A stretch of DNA of 64,000 nucleotides from Chloroflexota bacterium (lineage in GTDB: Bacteria; Chloroflexota; Anaerolineae; J102). A model generated the notes under the pieces. That model was not told where the DNA came from and did no database searches. It saw only the letters and a program-made list of their open reading frames with translations. The DNA is taken from positions 1 to 64,000 of the forward strand of contig JAKOVD010000045.1 of assembly GCA_029782215.1 (NCBI GenBank). The letters are read 5' to 3'. Of this stretch, positions 8,214 to 17,870 are shown piece by piece; position 1 is the first letter of the stretch, and the number at the start of each line of letters is the position of its first letter. Both the position numbers and the translations under genes were made by a program.

Positions 8214-8780
8214 ATGCCAGACTGGGTTGTCAAGCAGGCAGGCAAGGAGTATCCGCTGAGGACGCGGCTGCTGTTGATGCCGATCCTTGCCGCCATCTTT
8301 CTAGTCGTCCTCCCCCTCGCCCTCGTGTACCTGGGCCGGCTGCTGGATCGCTCTTTCGGTTGGCCGGAACTCACCTCTCCCCCGCTGACGACGGTGCTCG
8401 GCGGCCTGATGGTCTTGGGCGGCTGGCTGCTCGGCGTCTGGACCGTCTACCTCCAGGTTGACCTGGGCCGGGGCACGCCGGTCCCCGTGATGGCGACACA
8501 GAAGCTGATTGTCCGGCCCCCCTACGCCTACTGCCGCAACCCCATGGCGCTCGGCGCCATCGTCGCCTATCTGGGGGTTGGCGTCCTGGCCGGCTCTGTG
8601 GGTGCGGCGCTGCTCGTGATCCTGGGGGCAACCGTCCTGCTGAGCTATATCAGGGTGACCGAGGAGAAGGAGCTGGCGGCGCGCTTTGGGGAAGACTACC
8701 TGGCCTATCGCCGCCAGGTCCCCTTCCTCATCCCCCAGCCGCGCCGCCGAGGCGGCGCTTCCCCGGGCCCGAAGGGATGA
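8214..8780 (+). CDS. Isoprenylcysteine carboxyl methyltransferase-family membrane protein
   Basis: The 188-residue integral membrane protein has four to five predicted helices. It carries the ICMT/PEMT signature: LIVRPPYAYCRNPMALG (the RHP/RNP-type SAM-binding segment), then EEKELAARFGEDYLAYRRQVPFLIP. Bacterial members methylate lipids or other hydrophobic acceptors; the substrate here is unknown. A strong ribosome-binding site (GGAGGTGAGCG) precedes the ATG, so the start is secure. A TATTAT sequence at 8186-8191 in the short divergent region could serve as a -10 box, but no matching -35 is visible. Confidence 0.85.
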   Translation: MPDWVVKQAGKEYPLRTRLLLMPILAAIFLVVLPLALVYLGRLLDRSFGWPELTSPPLTTVLGGLMVLGGWLLGVWTVYLQVDLGRGTPVPVMATQKLIVRPPYAYCRNPMALGAIVAYLGVGVLAGSVGAALLVILGATVLLSYIRVTEEKELAARFGEDYLAYRRQVPFLIPQPRRRGGASPGPKG

Positions 8781-8855
8781 GCTTCAGGCCCCGCGCCGGT
8801 TGAACCTTGAAGGCTCCGGGTCCGGGACGCCAGGCATCAAGGAGGACCGCCGTGT

Positions 8856-9614
8856 ATGATTGCAGGAGCGAGCCCCGACGGCAACGCAGCAACCCCAGCC
8901 ATGACGAGACAACCACCGACCATTAGCGTCATCATTCCTGTCTACAATGCCGAACGCTACCTGGCCGCAGCCATCGAAAGTGTGCTGGCCCAGACCGCAG
9001 CGCCGGACGAGATCATCGTTGTCGATGATGGCTCCACCGATGGCAGCGCGGCGGTAGCCAGGCGCATGGCCAGCGTGTGCTATCGTTGGCAAGCCCAGGC
9101 CGGCGCCAGCCACGCACGTAATCAGGGCCTGGCGGCCGCAACGGGGGATTGGCTGGCCTTTCTCGATGCCGATGACCTCTGGACTCCGGACAAGTTGGCG
9201 AAACAGCGGGTAGTGCTTGAAACGCAGCCGTCGGTCGATATGGTCTTTGGCCAGGTGCAGCAATTCTACAGCCCGGTGATTCCCGTCACGGAGAGACGGC
9301 CACCGCTCCCAGGCGGCGCCCAAATGACGGGGTACCATGTGGGGGCGATGCTTATCCGGCGTGCAGCGTTTGAACGCGCCGGCCCCTTCGATCCGCAGTT
9401 GCAGGTGGCGCACTTTCTTGAATGGTATGGCCGCGCCGAAACCCTCGGGCTGCAAAGCGTCATACTGCCGGACGTGGTGATGAAACGGCGCATCCATACC
9501 ACGAATCTTGGCATTCGCGCACACGATCGCGCCCGACTGGAGTACCTGAAGCTGGCCAGAGGGAAGCTGGATCAGGGTCGACAAATCAATGCAGCGCCGC
9601 GTGCCGACAGTTGA
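8856..9614 (+). CDS. Family 2 glycosyltransferase
   Basis: The 252-residue protein has the GT-A fold: ISVIIPVYNAERYL, then VVDDGSTDGS, then LDADDLW, the metal- and nucleotide-sugar-binding DxD region. GT2 enzymes add a sugar from a nucleotide-sugar donor to a lipid or polysaccharide acceptor at the inner face of the membrane. The second ATG at 8901 (MTRQPPTISVI) is an equally good start, because the first 15 residues are not conserved. A NAD-dependent epimerase follows after 8 bases and is likely co-transcribed, which suggests nucleotide-sugar or glycan metabolism. Confidence 0.88.
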   Translation: MIAGASPDGNAATPAMTRQPPTISVIIPVYNAERYLAAAIESVLAQTAAPDEIIVVDDGSTDGSAAVARRMASVCYRWQAQAGASHARNQGLAAATGDWLAFLDADDLWTPDKLAKQRVVLETQPSVDMVFGQVQQFYSPVIPVTERRPPLPGGAQMTGYHVGAMLIRRAAFERAGPFDPQLQVAHFLEWYGRAETLGLQSVILPDVVMKRRIHTTNLGIRAHDRARLEYLKLARGKLDQGRQINAAPRADS

Positions 9615-9622
9615 GTGACAGA

Positions 9623-10408
9623 ATGACACAGCGGATTCTGTTGACCGGGGCCAATGGAAGAGTCGGGCGCCTCATTCGGCAGCAGCTTACGGACCGTTAC
9701 GAGTGGGTATTGACGGATCGAGACATGCTTGAGGACGTGGCGGCCCAACCCTTCTGTCAAGCCGATCTCACGGACCTGGCTGCCTTGCGCCAAATCTGTC
9801 AGGGGATCGATACCATCGTTCACTGTGGTGCGACCAGCCAGATCACAGCCACTTGGGAGGAGGTGCTGCCCAGCAATGTAATCGGCGTCTACAACATCTT
9901 GCAGGCTGCTGTCGATGCCGGCTGCCGTCGCGTCATTTTCGCCAGCAGCTACTACTCGGTCTACGGCTATCCGGACCAACCGCCGGTGCAGCCGGATTGG
10001 CCAGTCAATCCGGTCAATCTCTATGGCGCCAGCAAAGTGTGGGGGGAAGCGCTGGCCGCCGTCTTTGCCCATCAATATGGCTTGTCTGTCATCTGTCTCC
10101 GCCTTGGCGTCGTCATGGCTGCGCGTGAACTCAGCGTTGGACATCGTTTCCTGTCTGAGGTGATCACAACCTATGACCTGGTACGCTTGCTGCTAGCCGC
10201 CATCGAAGCCCCACCCACCATTACCTTTGGCTGTTTTCACGGGCTGTCCAACAACCGGGAGAAGCGACTGGCCATAGACAATACAGAGGAACTTCTGGGC
10301 TATCATCCCCAGGACGATGCCTTTGCCCTTGCCCGGCGCAACCCACGGTCATGGCGATGGCGGCTTGGCCGCCTGCGACGGAAGGCTCTGTCTAAGCTCA
10401 TCCGGTAG
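9623..10408 (+). CDS. NAD-dependent epimerase/dehydratase (extended SDR)
   Basis: The 261-residue protein has an N-terminal Rossmann motif TGANGRVG (8-15) and the catalytic triad Ser109, Tyr134 and Lys138 (in YGASK). The overall pattern resembles uronate dehydrogenase and NAD-dependent epimerases acting on sugars. The start is ATG 9623, 8 bases after the glycosyltransferase stop; the frame is open much further upstream, but that part lies inside the previous gene. The exact substrate is unknown. Confidence 0.85.
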   Translation: MTQRILLTGANGRVGRLIRQQLTDRYEWVLTDRDMLEDVAAQPFCQADLTDLAALRQICQGIDTIVHCGATSQITATWEEVLPSNVIGVYNILQAAVDAGCRRVIFASSYYSVYGYPDQPPVQPDWPVNPVNLYGASKVWGEALAAVFAHQYGLSVICLRLGVVMAARELSVGHRFLSEVITTYDLVRLLLAAIEAPPTITFGCFHGLSNNREKRLAIDNTEELLGYHPQDDAFALARRNPRSWRWRLGRLRRKALSKLIR

Positions 10409-10482
10409 GCCCCGCAGGCACACATGGGATGATACAGGGGGAGGGCGGCGAGTACGCCGGCGGTGAACACGTATTCGCCGCG

Positions 10483-11130
10483 CTACGCGGCTCGTGCCGC
10501 CATCGCCTCTTCCACCGCCGTCACGAACTCGGCCAGGACGATGGCCGTGGCGCCCCACACCTTGTGCCCCCCGATGGCGAAGAAGGGCACCTGCCGGGTG
10601 ACGCCTCCCACCACCCAGGTCTCCTCGGCCCAGTGGCTGCGGTCCAGCAGGTCCGCCAGGGGCGTCTCCAGAAGCTCCGCCACCTCGGTGGGCTGCGTGC
10701 GCCATTGCGGCCGGTCGGGCGCATACCCCACCACCGCTTGCAGACAAAAGTTGCTGGGAGGGATGTAAAGATGGGTCAGGCGCCCCAGGGTTTCCACACG
10801 GCTGGGGTCTATCCCCACCTCTTCCTCCGCCTCGCGCAGCGCCGTCTGCTCCACCGTCTCCCCCTCATCCCTGGCGCCGCCGGGCAGTGACACCTGGCCG
10901 GGATGGTCCGGCAGGTGGCGGGGCCGCACCGTCAGCGCCGTGTAGAGCTCGCCCTGCCAGGGATACACCAGCAGCAGAACCGCTGCGCGCCGGCAGTCGC
11001 GGGAACCCCTAACATAGAGGTCCGGGTCCAGCCGATCAGTGGGGGCCATGCGCGCCTGCCCGCGCAGCCCCGGCAGCGGGCGCTGCATGGCGACGCGGAC
11101 GTCGGCAAGGGTAATGCCGGAAGGGTTCAT
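10483..11130 (-). CDS. CoA-type Nudix hydrolase
   Basis: The 215-residue protein has a complete Nudix box, GX5EX7REUXEEXGU, at 85-107. Just before it is LTVRPRHLPDHPGQVSLPGG, the extra motif that marks CoA pyrophosphatases (YeaB/NudL type). These enzymes split CoA and its derivatives into 4'-phosphopantetheine and 3',5'-ADP. The frame is open for 245 codons further upstream but only antisense to the crp-like gene, so ATG 11130 is the sensible start. It is divergently arranged with the Crp/Fnr gene, with 96 bases between them. Confidence 0.88.
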   Translation of the reverse strand: MNPSGITLADVRVAMQRPLPGLRGQARMAPTDRLDPDLYVRGSRDCRRAAVLLLVYPWQGELYTALTVRPRHLPDHPGQVSLPGGARDEGETVEQTALREAEEEVGIDPSRVETLGRLTHLYIPPSNFCLQAVVGYAPDRPQWRTQPTEVAELLETPLADLLDRSHWAEETWVVGGVTRQVPFFAIGGHKVWGATAIVLAEFVTAVEEAMAARAA

Positions 11131-11151
11131 GCCTGGCACCTGGACAAGCGA

Positions 11152-11180
11152 TTGCCGGGGGATGGCTGCAAGTGTACAAT
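11152..11180 (+). promoter_or_regulatory. Predicted promoter of the Crp/Fnr-family gene
   Basis: TTGCCG (11152-11157) and TACAAT (11175-11180) are separated by 17 bases, each close to the sigma-70 consensus. Transcription would start near 11187, giving a leader of about 40 nt before the ATG at 11227. The divergent Nudix gene starts 22 bases before the -35 box. Confidence 0.6.
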
Positions 11181-11226
11181 GGGCCCACAGCGGAATCCAA
11201 GTCAACGTCGATTTTGCCACACCGTC

Positions 11227-11916
11227 ATGCCTGTTCGCACCACCGATCCCGCACTCGTCCAGTTGCTTCGCCATGTGCCCTACTTGAGCGATCAGCGCGA
11301 GGAAGTGCTGCAGGCGCTGGCAGAGGTGGCGACGCGCCACCTCATGCCGGAAGGACACCTCATCTTCATGCAGGGCGAGCCCGTCGCTGGTCTGTTCCTC
11401 ATCGAGAGCGGCGAGGTGAAGATCTCCCGCGTCTCCAAGGAAGGCCGGGAGCACATCCTGCACATCGTCGGGGCCGGCGACACCTTCAACGATGTGGCGG
11501 CCCTGGACGGCGGGCCCAATCCCGCGACCTGCACGGTGCGTGCGGATGCCATCATCTGGCGCATCGACCGCGCGGACCTGAGGCAGGTGGCGCTGCGCTA
11601 CCCCGCCCTGGGCTGGGGGCTGATCGAGAGCATTGCCCGCCGTGCCCGTCACCTGGTGGGGGTGGTGGAAGACCTGGGCATGCGCAGCGTACGCGGCCGC
11701 CTGGCCAATCTGCTCCTGGTTGAGGCGAGTTCGTCCACCACGGACGCAGTACCCCGCCTGCTCACCCAGGAGGAGATGGCCGGCCGCCTCGGCACCGTGC
11801 GCGAGGTCATCGGCCGCGCCCTGCGCGGTCTGGCCCAGGATGGCATCATCGAATTCGACCGCCACCGCATCGTCATCCTGGACGAGGAGCGCCTCGCCGC
11901 CGAAGCAGAGGTGTAG
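11227..11916 (+). CDS. Crp/Fnr-family transcriptional regulator
   Basis: The 229-residue protein has an N-terminal cyclic-nucleotide-binding-type beta-roll (about 15-125; GHLIFMQGEPVAGLFLIESGEVKI). A long dimerisation helix follows, and then a winged helix-turn-helix (about 175-225; LTQEEMAGRLGTVREVIGRALRGL). It lacks the N-terminal cysteine cluster of FNR, so it is not an Fe-S oxygen sensor of that type. It could bind NO through haem, as DNR/NnrR proteins do, but this cannot be read from sequence. It sits 254 bases upstream of the nitrous oxide reductase cluster on the same strand and is the natural candidate regulator. Confidence 0.88.
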   Translation: MPVRTTDPALVQLLRHVPYLSDQREEVLQALAEVATRHLMPEGHLIFMQGEPVAGLFLIESGEVKISRVSKEGREHILHIVGAGDTFNDVAALDGGPNPATCTVRADAIIWRIDRADLRQVALRYPALGWGLIESIARRARHLVGVVEDLGMRSVRGRLANLLLVEASSSTTDAVPRLLTQEEMAGRLGTVREVIGRALRGLAQDGIIEFDRHRIVILDEERLAAEAEV

Positions 11917-11985
11917 GAGTGGCAGGTAGCAGGTAGCGGGTGGCAGGTGGCGGCGCCAAATCCGAGCCCCGACCGTGAGGGAGGC
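11917..11985. repeat. Heptad array (AGGTAGC/AGGTGGC) plus conserved tail
   Basis: Five 7-bp units (GAGTGGC, AGGTAGC twice, GGGTGGC, AGGTGGC) occupy 11917-11951, starting at the base right after the Crp/Fnr stop codon. A tail containing CCGAGCCCCGACCGTGAGG follows, matching the tail at 4669-4709. A second short pair (AGGTAGC, GAGTGGC) lies at 12002-12015. Confidence 0.8.
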
Positions 11986-12021
11986 GTTGGGCGGCAGGGG
12001 CAGGTAGCGAGTGGCGAAAAA

Positions 12022-12056
12022 AATACGCAGTACGTATCACGCATCGCGTCTCACGC
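12022..12056. repeat. Heptad array (ATTACGC/AGTACGT type)
   Basis: Five consecutive 7-bp units (AATACGC, AGTACGT, ATCACGC, ATCGCGT, CTCACGC) share an NNNACGN pattern. They lie between the Crp/Fnr gene and the ferredoxin gene. The same family recurs at 14841-14886 and at 34685-34817. Confidence 0.75.
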
Positions 12057-12170
12057 CCTCGTCTGTTCCTGGTCTGCATGAGACAAAAGTCGCAGCACCG
12101 CGGCTGAGAGCATGCCAGGATAGGCGTGTCAGGCGCGATTCCCGCTTTGTTCACATTCCCATCGCACACT

Positions 12171-12392
12171 ATGCACACTGAACCTCTGCCCACCATCGAT
12201 TACCACCTTTGCACCGGCTGCCATGCATGCGTGGACACCTGCCCTGTACAAGCGTTGGACCAGGCCGGCGGCAAGGCGTTCTTAGCCTACCCTGACCTGT
12301 GCACGTACTGCACCGCCTGCGAAGACGTGTGTCCGGTGGGCGCCATCGCCCTTCCCTTCCTGATCGTTCTTCGCTCTTCCGCCCTGCACTAG
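12171..12392 (+). CDS. Small 2x[4Fe-4S] ferredoxin-like protein in the nos cluster
   Basis: The 73-residue protein has two complete cluster motifs: Cys14, 17, 20 and 24 (CTGCHACVDTC) and Cys44, 47, 50 and 54 (CTYCTACEDVC, then PVGAIA). It has no signal peptide and is probably cytoplasmic. It would carry electrons at low potential. In other nos systems a polyferredoxin domain of NosR or NosH feeds the reductase. No NosR, NosG or NosH is present here, so this protein may be a reduced stand-in, by inference from position. The ATG at 12171 follows a leader without a clear ribosome-binding site. An upstream ATG at 12126 would add 15 non-conserved residues. Confidence 0.8.
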   Translation: MHTEPLPTIDYHLCTGCHACVDTCPVQALDQAGGKAFLAYPDLCTYCTACEDVCPVGAIALPFLIVLRSSALH

Positions 12393-12405
12393 ACGGATTC
12401 CTGCC

Positions 12406-12801
12406 ATGATCAGCGACTTCGGCCAACTCAACGTCAACGCCTACCGGCCCAGCCATCTCTACGGCATCCACCATGTCAATCTCTACTCCCATGAGGAGAT
12501 CACAGCCGAGCTGGTCATCCTGCCGCCCGGCGCCAGCATCGCCCCGCACCGGCACGACAACGCCCATGAGATCTTCGACGTGCTCGAGGGCTCCGGCTCC
12601 TTTGTGGTCACCGGGAGACCAGTCTCGGGCGAACCGGGCAAATGCGTGTTCGTTGCCGCCGGCGTCGAGCACAGCATGCAGAACACCAGCGACCGCGATT
12701 GGACCGTGCGCGTGACCTACCAGCAGCGCATCTACCCCCGGCACATCGGCAAACTCATCGACCGTTCCATCCGCAAGCGTCTCGGATTGTTCTACCGCTA
12801 A
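12406..12801 (+). CDS. Cupin-domain protein
   Basis: The 131-residue single-domain cupin has motif 1 (PHRHDNAHEIFDVLEGSG, with His and Glu metal ligands) and motif 2 (GKCVFVAAGVEHSMQN, with the last His). Cupins bind a metal and act as small-molecule enzymes or sensors; no specific reaction can be assigned. It lies 13 bases after the ferredoxin gene and 46 bases before nosZ, so it is very probably in the nos transcript. Cupins are not among the core nos genes known to me. Confidence 0.82.
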   Translation: MISDFGQLNVNAYRPSHLYGIHHVNLYSHEEITAELVILPPGASIAPHRHDNAHEIFDVLEGSGSFVVTGRPVSGEPGKCVFVAAGVEHSMQNTSDRDWTVRVTYQQRIYPRHIGKLIDRSIRKRLGLFYR

Positions 12802-12847
12802 CGCCTCGTTTTCCACCACCTATGTTTCACACCCTAGAGGAGGAAGC

Positions 12848-14827
12848 ATGAAACGTACGTTGTTCGTCGTTGTATCACTGCTTTTGGCCGTCGTGGCGCT
12901 CAGCGCCTGCGGTGGTAGTGGCCAAAAAGGCTCCACCCCCGCCGCCGCGGCTGGCCTGCCCGCCGATGCCCTGGCCATCGCCACCCAGCGCGGCCTGACC
13001 CCCGATGACGTCAGCGCCGCGCTCAAGACCTATCTGCCCAGCGGCAAGCACGACGACTACTACTTGTTCATGTCCGGCGGCCATTCCGGCAACGTGATCG
13101 TCGCCGGGGTGCCCTCCATGCGCATCCTCAAGAACATCGCCGTCTTCACACCCGAATCGTGGCAGGGCTATGGGGTCGGCGAGACCGATACCGAGAGAAT
13201 CCTCGATGCGGGTAACGTCGATGGCGTCAAGATTCGCACGGGTGACACCCACCATCCCGCCCTCAGCGAGACCAACGGCGACTACGACGGCCAGTTCCTC
13301 TTCATCAACGACAAGGCCAATGCCCGCGTGGCCGTCATCGATCTGCGCGACTTCGAGACCAAGCAGATCGTCAAGGACCCCAACATCATCAGCAATCACG
13401 GCTCGACCTTCGTCACGCCTAACACCGACTACGTGGTCCAGGGCACACAGTACGCCACGCCGTTGGGCTGGGCCTATGCGCCCCTGAGCGAATACAAAGA
13501 GAAGTACCGCGGCCTCATCACCCTGTGGAAGTTCGACCGCACCAAGGGCCGCATCATCCCGGAGGAATCCTTCAGCATCGAGGTGCCGCCTTACTGGCAG
13601 GACCTGTGCGACGCCGGCAAGCTGGCGAGCGACGGATGGGGCTTCTGCAACTCGTTCAACACCGAGATGGCCGTGGGCGGCAACATGCAGGGCCAGCCCA
13701 ACTTCGAGGCGGGCGTCAGCCAGCGCGATATGGACTACCTCCACATCTTCAACTGGAAGAAGGCCGAGGAAGTCGTCAAAGCGGGCAAGACCGAAACCAT
13801 CAACGGCATGAAGGTGATCCGCATCCCCACCGCCGTCGAAGAGGGCGTCCTCTTCTTTGCGCCGGAGCCCAAGAGCCCGCACGGCGCCGACGTCACGCCC
13901 GATGGCAAGTACATCGTCGTGGCCGGCAAGCTCGACCCTCACGTCACCATCTACTCCTTCGACAAGATCCAGAAGGCAATCGCCGCCAAGAACTGGACGA
14001 CGGATGAGTTTGGCGTGCCGGTGCTCAACTACGACGACGTCAAGCTGGCGCAGGTTGAACTGGGCCTGGGGCCTCTGCACACGCAGTTCGACGACAAGGG
14101 CTTCGCTTACACCAGCCTCTTCCTGGACAGCGCCCTGGCCAAGTGGAAGCTGGGCGGGGACGATCCCAACGCCTACCAACTGGTCGAGAAGATCCCCGTG
14201 CAGTACAACATCGGCCACATCTCCGCCGCCGAAGGCGACACGGTCAGCCCCGACGGCAACTACCTGGTGGCGCTGAACAAATGGGCCGTGGATCGCTTCC
14301 TGCCCGTCGGCCCCCTGCTGCCGCAGAACGAGCAGTTGATCGACATCAGCGGCGGCCCCATGAAGGTTCTCTATGACATGCCGATGGGCGTCGGCGAGCC
14401 GCACTATGCCCAGATGATCAAGGCCGACAAGATCAAACCCTGGGATATCTATCCGCAGGTGGGCTGGGACCCGGCCACGCAGGCTCCCTCTAAGTACGCC
14501 ACCAAGCTGGGCGAAGAGAAGATCGTCCGCGATGGCAGCAACGTCGAAGTCTTCATGACGTCGGTGCGCTCGCACCTCACCCCCGACCGGGTGGAGCTGA
14601 AGAAGGGCGACCACGTCAAGTGGCACATCACCAATGTCGAGACGGCCAAGGATGCAACCCACGGCTTCCAGCTCGGCGGTCAGGGCGTCAGCCTGAGCAT
14701 CGAGCCTGGCGAGACGGTCAGCTTCGAATTCGACGCCGCCCATGACGGCACCTACGCCTTCTACTGCACCGAGTTCTGCTCGGCCCTGCACCTGGAGATG
14801 ATGGGCTACGTGACGGTCGAGCCCTGA
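12848..14827 (+). CDS. nosZ: Nitrous-oxide reductase, clade II (Sec-exported lipoprotein)
   Basis: The 659-residue enzyme reduces N2O to N2 outside the membrane, the last step of denitrification. The N-terminus is a lipoprotein signal ending in LSACGG rather than the twin-arginine signal of clade I enzymes, as expected for clade II NosZ. A seven-bladed propeller carries CuZ-type ligands: DTHHP with His135 and His136, His411 in GPLHT, His457 in GHIS and His519 in EPHY. The C-terminal cupredoxin holds the CuA site: His605, Cys640, Cys644, His648 and Met651. All expected copper ligands are present, so it should be active. A very strong ribosome-binding site (AGAGGAGGAAGC) precedes the ATG. It is followed by a perfect hairpin and nosB-nosDFYL. 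Confidence 0.97.
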   Translation: MKRTLFVVVSLLLAVVALSACGGSGQKGSTPAAAAGLPADALAIATQRGLTPDDVSAALKTYLPSGKHDDYYLFMSGGHSGNVIVAGVPSMRILKNIAVFTPESWQGYGVGETDTERILDAGNVDGVKIRTGDTHHPALSETNGDYDGQFLFINDKANARVAVIDLRDFETKQIVKDPNIISNHGSTFVTPNTDYVVQGTQYATPLGWAYAPLSEYKEKYRGLITLWKFDRTKGRIIPEESFSIEVPPYWQDLCDAGKLASDGWGFCNSFNTEMAVGGNMQGQPNFEAGVSQRDMDYLHIFNWKKAEEVVKAGKTETINGMKVIRIPTAVEEGVLFFAPEPKSPHGADVTPDGKYIVVAGKLDPHVTIYSFDKIQKAIAAKNWTTDEFGVPVLNYDDVKLAQVELGLGPLHTQFDDKGFAYTSLFLDSALAKWKLGGDDPNAYQLVEKIPVQYNIGHISAAEGDTVSPDGNYLVALNKWAVDRFLPVGPLLPQNEQLIDISGGPMKVLYDMPMGVGEPHYAQMIKADKIKPWDIYPQVGWDPATQAPSKYATKLGEEKIVRDGSNVEVFMTSVRSHLTPDRVELKKGDHVKWHITNVETAKDATHGFQLGGQGVSLSIEPGETVSFEFDAAHDGTYAFYCTEFCSALHLEMMGYVTVEP

Positions 14828-14840
14828 TCCAGATCACCCC

Positions 14841-14886
14841 ACGTATTACGCAGTACGTACGGCGTCATACGTACTGCGTAATACGT
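14841..14886 (+). repeat. Perfect 18-bp inverted repeat between nosZ and nosB (heptad-derived)
   Basis: ACGTATTACGCAGTACGT (14841-14858) and its exact reverse complement (14869-14886) flank a 10-base loop. The sequence reads as successive 7-bp units of the ACGTATT/ACGCAGT family. It begins 14 bases after the nosZ stop and ends 19 bases before nosB. It has no T-tract, so a role in transcript stability or partial termination is more plausible than a simple terminator. Confidence 0.85.
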
Positions 14887-14905
14887 AAACTGCTGAGAGT
14901 GCATC

Positions 14906-15571
14906 ATGTCGGAAAACATCGAGAAACTCATCGGCCCACGTGTGCCGGAAGCGGAAATGCGGGCCCATCGCGGCAGGTATCTGCTGCCCACGCTGCTCTT
15001 CGCGGCAGCCGCCATCCTGCTCCTGGTCTCGATCTTCCTGCCCTACTGGAGCCTCACCCTGCACGCCCCCCAGTACCCGGAGGGTCTGCGCGTGGTTGCC
15101 AAACTCAATGGCATCTCGGGCGATGTCCGGGAGATCGACGGTTTGAACCACTACATCGGCATGCGGCCCTTGGGCGAGGCAGCCTCCTTCGAGCGCTCGA
15201 TCTCGCTCCTGGGCGTTCTCGTGGTGGCCCTGCTGATCTTGGCCTCCATCTTCGTCCACAGTCGTTGGGCGGCGCTCCTGGCCTTGCCTGCGCTCCTCTT
15301 TCCGGTGATCTTCCTGGCGGACCTGCAGTACTGGCTGGCCAATTTTGGCCAGAACCTGGACCCGAAGGCGCCCCTCTCCAGCAGCGTCAAGCCCTTCATC
15401 CCGCCCGTGCTGTTCGAAGGCCACATCGCCCAGTTCACAACCACCGCCACGCCGGGTATTGGGCTCTGGCTGGCCATCCTGGCCAGTCTGCTGATCCTGG
15501 CGGGCCTCTTCTTCCACCGGCGGGCCTACAAGCCCCTCGTGGATGCAGAGACGGCCCATCCCGCCGCCTGA
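14906..15571 (+). CDS. nosB: NosB-like polytopic membrane protein of clade II nos clusters
   Basis: The 221-residue protein has four predicted membrane helices (about 26-48, 98-116, 122-142 and 184-204). Extracytoplasmic loops carry APQYPEGL, DGLNHYIGM and FGQNLDPKAPLSSSVKPF. The size, the topology, the LNHYIGM-type loop and the position directly after nosZ match NosB, a membrane protein specific to clade II nos clusters that is needed for N2O respiration but has no known biochemical role. I rely on recalled family features and not on an alignment. No CxxCH haem motif is present, although such proteins are sometimes labelled as cytochromes. Confidence 0.65.
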   Translation: MSENIEKLIGPRVPEAEMRAHRGRYLLPTLLFAAAAILLLVSIFLPYWSLTLHAPQYPEGLRVVAKLNGISGDVREIDGLNHYIGMRPLGEAASFERSISLLGVLVVALLILASIFVHSRWAALLALPALLFPVIFLADLQYWLANFGQNLDPKAPLSSSVKPFIPPVLFEGHIAQFTTTATPGIGLWLAILASLLILAGLFFHRRAYKPLVDAETAHPAA

Positions 15572-15628
15572 GCCAGTGACGACGAGACACTTGTCTTGCC
15601 ATCCCATCCGTCACTTCACCATCGCCCC

Positions 15629-17010
<1,382 letters not shown>

Positions 17011-17014
<4 letters not shown>

Positions 17015-17862
17015 TTACGTTTGAACACCTGAGCAAGCGCTTCGGGCGTTTTGTCGCCGTCGACGATCTCAGCCTGGAAGTGACCGGCCGGGAAGCCGTC
17101 GCCCTGTGGGGCCCCAACGGCGCCGGCAAGACCACCGCCATCAAGTCCCTCCTGGGGCTCCTCCGTTACGACGGGCGCATCCTGGTCGGCGGCTTGGACG
17201 CCCACAAGCAGGGTAAACAGGTCCGGCGCCTCCTGGGCTATGTACCGCAGGAGCTGGCCTTCTACAGCGACTTGGGCACCCTGGCCACGGCGGAGTTTTA
17301 CGCTCGCCTCAAGAAGGCGCCCAAGGCCAGTGCGGCGGCGGCATTGGCGCAGGTGGGGCTGGCAGAGCATGCCGCCAAGCCGGTGGGCGCCCTGTCGGGC
17401 GGGATGAAACAGCGCCTGGCCCTGGGCCTGGCCCTGATCGCCGATCCGCCCGTCTTGATCCTGGATGAGCCCACCTCCAACCTGGATACCGCCGCCCGTG
17501 ACCAGTTCCTGGCCCTGCTGGTCCAGGTCAAGGCCGCAGGTAAGACCATCCTGTTCACGTCGCACCGCATCGAAGAGATCGAAGCTCTGGCCGACAGGGT
17601 GTTGGTGATGGAGCAGGGCCACGTGCGCCTGACCTGTGCGGGCAGTGAGCTGGCTTCCCGGCTGGGCCTGCGCACGCAGGTCAAGCTGCACATGCCACCC
17701 GCCGCCATGGACACCGCCCTTTCCGTGCTGTTGGCGGGAGGCTTTGCCGCCCATCGCAACGGCACGGGCATCCTGGTCGAAGTACTGCCCGGCGAAAAGG
17801 CTCTGCCCATCCGGGTGCTCAACCAGGCCGACATTCCCGTCCACGACTTCGAAGTTCAGTGA
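17011..17862 (+). CDS. nosF: Nos ABC transporter ATP-binding protein NosF
   Basis: The 283-residue cytoplasmic ATPase has Walker A GPNGAGKTT at 34-42, signature LSGG at 128-131 and Walker B LILDEP with Asp152/Glu153. A trailing domain of about 80 residues follows. With the permease NosY it supplies a sulphur or copper-related need for CuZ assembly through NosD. The ATG lies within the nosD stop (ATGA), showing translational coupling; the open frame upstream of 17011 is inside nosD. Confidence 0.93.
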
Positions 17863-17870
17863 GATAGGCG

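Noticed and set aside
11917-12170. An FNR/CRP-type binding site upstream of the nos cluster
   Set aside because: I looked for TTGAT-N4-ATCAA-like and TGTGA-N6-TCACA-like palindromes and found none; the region is mostly repeats.
12875-14791. A 638-codon frame antisense to nosZ
   Set aside because: The opposite strand has all NosZ copper ligands; the antisense product is a low-complexity Asp/Val/Gly-rich shadow.
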